A DNA stretch of 42,774 nt from an uncultured Chloroflexota bacterium (GTDB taxonomy: Bacteria; Chloroflexota; Dehalococcoidia; UBA2979): assembly GCA_903917615.1 (NCBI GenBank), contig CAIXBH010000213.1, positions 1-42,774 on the forward strand, read 5' to 3'. Position numbers and translations under genes: made by a program. The notes under the pieces were generated by a model. That model was not told the origin of the DNA, searched no databases, and worked only from the letters and a program-made list of their open reading frames with translations. Shown piece after piece: positions 40,118-42,774 of this stretch (position 1 is its first letter; every line of letters begins with the position of its first letter).

Positions 40118-40354
40118 TCAGGCAGGCCGCGGGAAGCGCCGCAGGACTTCGGCGACCTCGTCTGCCCTCGGCAGCCCCTCGAGGTCTATGCCCTCGCTGA
40201 CGAAGAGCAGTTCGAGGCCGATCGGCTCGTCGCTGGCGTCGTATTTCACGAGGCGGGCGTCATCCACCATCACCGTGCGGGCGACGTCGTGCTCGTCAAC
40301 CGTGCTGAGGTAGACGTAGATCGCGTCGGCGGCGCTGTCGTAGGTGATGAACAC
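40118..40354 (-). CDS. DUF2283-family protein
   Basis: The 78-residue protein starts MFITYDSAADAIYVYLSTVD, then VMVDDARLVKYDASDEPIGL and ELLFVSEGIDL, the pattern of the DUF2283 family of small beta proteins. Function unknown. It is divergent from the membrane protein at 40429. Confidence 0.85.
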   Translation of the reverse strand: MFITYDSAADAIYVYLSTVDEHDVARTVMVDDARLVKYDASDEPIGLELLFVSEGIDLEGLPRADEVAEVLRRFPRPA

Positions 40355-40416
40355 GGGGCTCCTTGAGGCGTTCGTGGTTGCGTCACTGTATCGGAGACGG
40401 GTATCGAGGGCGGGCC

Positions 40417-40422
40417 TAGACT
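40417..40422 (+). promoter_or_regulatory. -10 element of a leaderless promoter (membrane protein gene)
   Basis: TAGACT is followed by exactly 6 nt and then ATG at 40429. This is one of the cleanest examples of the pattern. Confidence 0.55.
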
Positions 40423-40428
40423 CGTCGC

Positions 40429-41127
40429 ATGAGCGAGGCAGGCACGGGCATGACCACCGGCACCGAACGTATCGCGTTGCAGCGCGCAGTTGCGGTCATC
40501 ACGCCGGCCTCGGTCGCGGTAAAGCCGTCGAGGGCTGGGCTCGTGGGGCCGGTCATCGAGCTCGTGCTGACGGCGTTCGCGGTCTGGGTGCTCGCGACCT
40601 TCATCCAGGTGCTGCCCCTCTGGGCAGATGGTGGCCTGCTGCTCTTCCTCATCATCGTCGGGCCGACGGCCGTCCTCGGCTTTGTCTACCAGATCGCGGG
40701 GAGCAGCTTCCTCATCGAGCGCGAGAAGCGCACGGCACGGTGGCAGCAGGGCTTTCTCGGCCTCGGCCTTGGCACGCGCGAGCTCGTCCCGTTCGAGCGC
40801 ATGCAGCGGGTCGAGGTGGTCGGCGACTTTGAGGACGAGCTCGGGGACGGCGATCTCCAGGACGTCGTCCGCTGGGAGGTCCGGCTGATCAAGGACAACG
40901 ACCGCGTGCTGGAGATCGGTGCCGTGTCCGCCGCTCGCTCGCTGGCGGACGAGGCGCTCGACCGCGCGAACGACGTGGCCGCCGCCATCGGTGCGATGGC
41001 AGGGGTCGCGGTGCGCCTCGGCGAACTGCCGGAGTGGGCCCTCGCGGACTACGCGGACGATGAACCCGGCGACGAGGCAGGCGATCTCGACGGGGGTGAG
41101 ACGATCGATCCCGACAGCGGACGCTGA
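40429..41127 (+). CDS. Membrane protein of unknown function
   Basis: The 232-residue protein has two hydrophobic segments (PVIELVLTAFAVWVLATFIQ and GLLLFLIIVGPTAVLGFVYQ) followed by a cytoplasmic domain reminiscent of a PH-like fold (SSFLIEREKRTARWQQGFLG, WEVRLIKDNDRVLEIGAVSA) and an acidic tail. I cannot assign a family. The probable start is ATG 40429, without a ribosome site; another Met lies at residue 8. Confidence 0.72.
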   Translation: MSEAGTGMTTGTERIALQRAVAVITPASVAVKPSRAGLVGPVIELVLTAFAVWVLATFIQVLPLWADGGLLLFLIIVGPTAVLGFVYQIAGSSFLIEREKRTARWQQGFLGLGLGTRELVPFERMQRVEVVGDFEDELGDGDLQDVVRWEVRLIKDNDRVLEIGAVSAARSLADEALDRANDVAAAIGAMAGVAVRLGELPEWALADYADDEPGDEAGDLDGGETIDPDSGR

Positions 41128-41139
41128 ACGGGGGCCGTC

Positions 41140-41559
41140 ATGGACCGAGCGCAGGAACTGATACGCGACGCGAAGACAATCGCGATCGTGGGGGCCGACT
41201 CGCGGGAATCGCGGCCGGTCTTCGGGGTGACGAAATACCTCATCGAGTCCGGCTACAAGGTCTACCTCGTGGCGCCGCGGTCCGGCGAGACGGAGATCCT
41301 CGGGCTGCCGACTTACGCCCGGGTCGAGGATCTGCCGGAGCAGGTGGACATCGTCGACATCTTCCGCCGCTCCGCGGACGTGCCTCCGTTCGTGGACGAC
41401 GCGATCGCGGCGGGGGCGAAGGCCGTCTGGCTGCAACTCCAGATCGTGAATGAGGAGGCGGCAGCGAAGGCGCGCGCCGCCGGCCTCGAGGTGGTGATGG
41501 ACCGCTGCACCGCGATCGAGCGGCGCGCGATGCTGCGGGCGCAGGCCGCCGGGGAGTAG
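41140..41559 (+). CDS. CoA-binding-domain protein (YccU-like)
   Basis: The 139-residue protein has TIAIVGADSRESRPVFGVTKYL, VYLVAPRSGETEILGLPTYA, VDIVDIFRRSADVP and a C-terminal VVMDRCTAIE, all typical of the CoA_binding Rossmann domain of the YccU type. It may bind CoA or a nucleotide. ATG at 41140, 12 nt after the preceding gene's stop, suggests co-transcription. Confidence 0.9.
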   Translation: MDRAQELIRDAKTIAIVGADSRESRPVFGVTKYLIESGYKVYLVAPRSGETEILGLPTYARVEDLPEQVDIVDIFRRSADVPPFVDDAIAAGAKAVWLQLQIVNEEAAAKARAAGLEVVMDRCTAIERRAMLRAQAAGE

Positions 41560-41643
41560 GCGCGGCGTGCGGCCGCCAGACGCGTGCGGGAGAGGTCGCT
41601 CAAACCTCGAAACCGGGGTCGAGTCGCTCAGCGGGGGGAGTGG

Positions 41644-41649
41644 TACACT
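41644..41649 (+). promoter_or_regulatory. Possible -10 element of purF
   Basis: TACACT lies 37 nt upstream of the TTG at 41687. A weak TCGAGT at 41619-41624 is a candidate -35 with a 19-nt spacer. Confidence 0.35.
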
Positions 41650-41686
41650 CGACCTCCACCGGGGTCCCGTCGCGATCGGATGACGA

Positions 41687-42774
41687 TTGTTCGACGACGT
41701 CAACGAGAAATGTGGCGTCTTCGGCGTCTTCGCCCCCGGCGAGGACGTTGCTCGGCTTACCTTCTTTGGCCTCCATGCTCTGCAGCATCGCGGCCAGGAA
41801 TCGGCGGGCATCGCCACCACCGACGGTCGACGCATCCACCTCTACGCTGAGATGGGCCTCGTCTCCCAGGTCTTCGACGAGGACGACCTGTCCGCCCTGC
41901 CAGGCCATTCGGCCATCGGGCACACCCGCTACTCGACCACCGGCTCCAGCACTCAGGCCAACGCGCAGCCGTTCCGCGTGCGCGGCGCCCACGGTGAACT
42001 GGCGATCGCCCACAACGGGAACGTCGTCAACGCCGACACCATGCGCGCCGATCTCGTCGCGCAGGGCGTGCAGTTCGAGACTTCGACCGACACCGAGGTG
42101 CTCGGGCGGCTGCTGGTCGAGACCCCCGGCGAGACGTGGGACGACCGCTTCGCGACGCTGATGCGGCGCGCCAACGGCGCGTACTCGCTCACGATCCTCA
42201 CCGCGGATGCGCTGTATGCGGTGCGCGACCCACTGGGCATCCGTCCGCTGTGCATCGGCCGGCTGAACGGCCACGGCTGGGTGTTCGCCAGCGAGACCTG
42301 CGCACTCGATCACCTGGGCGCGCAGTTCGTCCGCGAGGTGCGACCGGGCGAGGTGGTGCGCGTCGACGCCGACGGCATCGACTCTTCGTTCCCCCTCGGC
42401 GAGCCGCTGGAGATGGCCGGGCACGCGGAGCAGGCGCTCTGCCTGTTCGAGTTCATCTACTTCGCCCGCCCCGACTCCCGCCTCGACGGCGAGTTGCTGC
42501 ACCCCGTCCGGATGCGGATGGGCGCACGCCTCGCCGAGGAGCATCCGGTCGAGGCGGACATCGTCATTGGCGTGCCGGACTCGGCGACCGCGGCCGCCAT
42601 CGGCTACGCGCAGGCGGCGGGCATCCCCTACGCCGAGGGGCTCGTGAAGAACCGCTACGTGGGCCGGACGTTCATTCAGCCCGACCAACGGCTGCGCGAA
42701 CGCGGCGTCCAACTGAAGTTCAACCCGCTGCCCGAGGTCCTCGCCGGCAAGCGCGTCGTGGTCGTGGACGACTC
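41687..42774 (+). CDS. purF: Amidophosphoribosyltransferase PurF (partial, Bacillus type)
   Basis: The visible 362 residues show an N-terminal Ntn hydrolase domain starting after an 8-residue propeptide (MFDDVNEK) with the catalytic Cys in CGVFGVFAPGEDVARL, then GLHALQHRGQESAGI and IGHTRYSTTGSS, and the beginning of the phosphoribosyltransferase domain (VIGVPDSATAAAIGYA, NRYVGRTFIQP). The frame is open to the window edge. Start is probably TTG at 41687, since the in-frame stop at 41681 excludes upstream starts and the ATG at 41680 is out of frame. It commits PRPP and glutamine to purine synthesis. Confidence 0.93.
   Translation, partial: MFDDVNEKCGVFGVFAPGEDVARLTFFGLHALQHRGQESAGIATTDGRRIHLYAEMGLVSQVFDEDDLSALPGHSAIGHTRYSTTGSSTQANAQPFRVRGAHGELAIAHNGNVVNADTMRADLVAQGVQFETSTDTEVLGRLLVETPGETWDDRFATLMRRANGAYSLTILTADALYAVRDPLGIRPLCIGRLNGHGWVFASETCALDHLGAQFVREVRPGEVVRVDADGIDSSFPLGEPLEMAGHAEQALCLFEFIYFARPDSRLDGELLHPVRMRMGARLAEEHPVEADIVIGVPDSATAAAIGYAQAAGIPYAEGLVKNRYVGRTFIQPDQRLRERGVQLKFNPLPEVLAGKRVVVVDD

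Overview
The window is a high-GC, gene-dense bacterial chromosome segment with housekeeping genes around a probable replication origin. Lipoprotein processing (lgt), peptidoglycan amidation (murT-gatD) and an ER-type signal peptidase suggest a monoderm-like envelope. The mix of genes, the short C-terminal signature of the secreted repeat protein and the dispersed GC-rich intergenic repeats point to an uncultured Chloroflexota lineage. That is inference; there is no rRNA here to confirm it.

Layout. 1-5.5 kb: coaX-coaBC (minus strand), dnaA, a DnaA-box-rich gap (candidate oriC), obgE, nadD. 5.6-10 kb: a methyltransferase, two unrecognised genes, gyrB (minus). 10.2-14 kb: overlapping trmO-like, lipoprotein and endonuclease III-like genes, then a YchF-like GTPase. 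14-18.3 kb: a secreted three-repeat protein, DUF1232, two XdhC-family genes, tatA. 18.5-23.7 kb: HAD hydrolase, murT-gatD, lgt, glutaredoxin-like, DUF2231-like and DUF5661-like genes. 23.8-27 kb: a surface-fibre cassette of two TasA-like proteins, an ER-type signal peptidase/DUF5305 fusion and an RTX-like protein. 27.6-38.1 kb: a sulfur-assimilation island. 38.1-42.8 kb: folP, folK, small membrane and zinc-ribbon genes, DUF2283, a CoA-binding protein and the start of purF.

The most interesting part is the sulfur island. It has three ThiS/MoaD-like sulfur carriers, three fold-type II PLP enzymes (a threonine-synthase-like protein, CysK, CysM), one MoeB/ThiF activating enzyme, a rhodanese, an Rrf2 regulator and a JAMM protease. 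It resembles the mycobacterial CysO-CysM-Mec cysteine route but is expanded. All three carriers carry extra residues after the C-terminal Gly-Gly, so they need trimming, which the JAMM protease could do. The threonine-synthase-like gene with its NIL-domain and carrier partners lies behind a clear SAM-I riboswitch. This suggests that this arm serves homocysteine/methionine synthesis rather than threonine synthesis. An IS1595-family element carrying a DUF3800 passenger gene splits the island in two.

The intergenic gaps hold many copies of a composite palindromic repeat. One copy is a 228-bp unit with 40-bp terminal inverted repeats, one is interrupted by the IS, and one is translated as the N-terminus of GatD. 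Several genes have a -10-like box exactly 6 nt before the start codon, the signature of leaderless transcripts.
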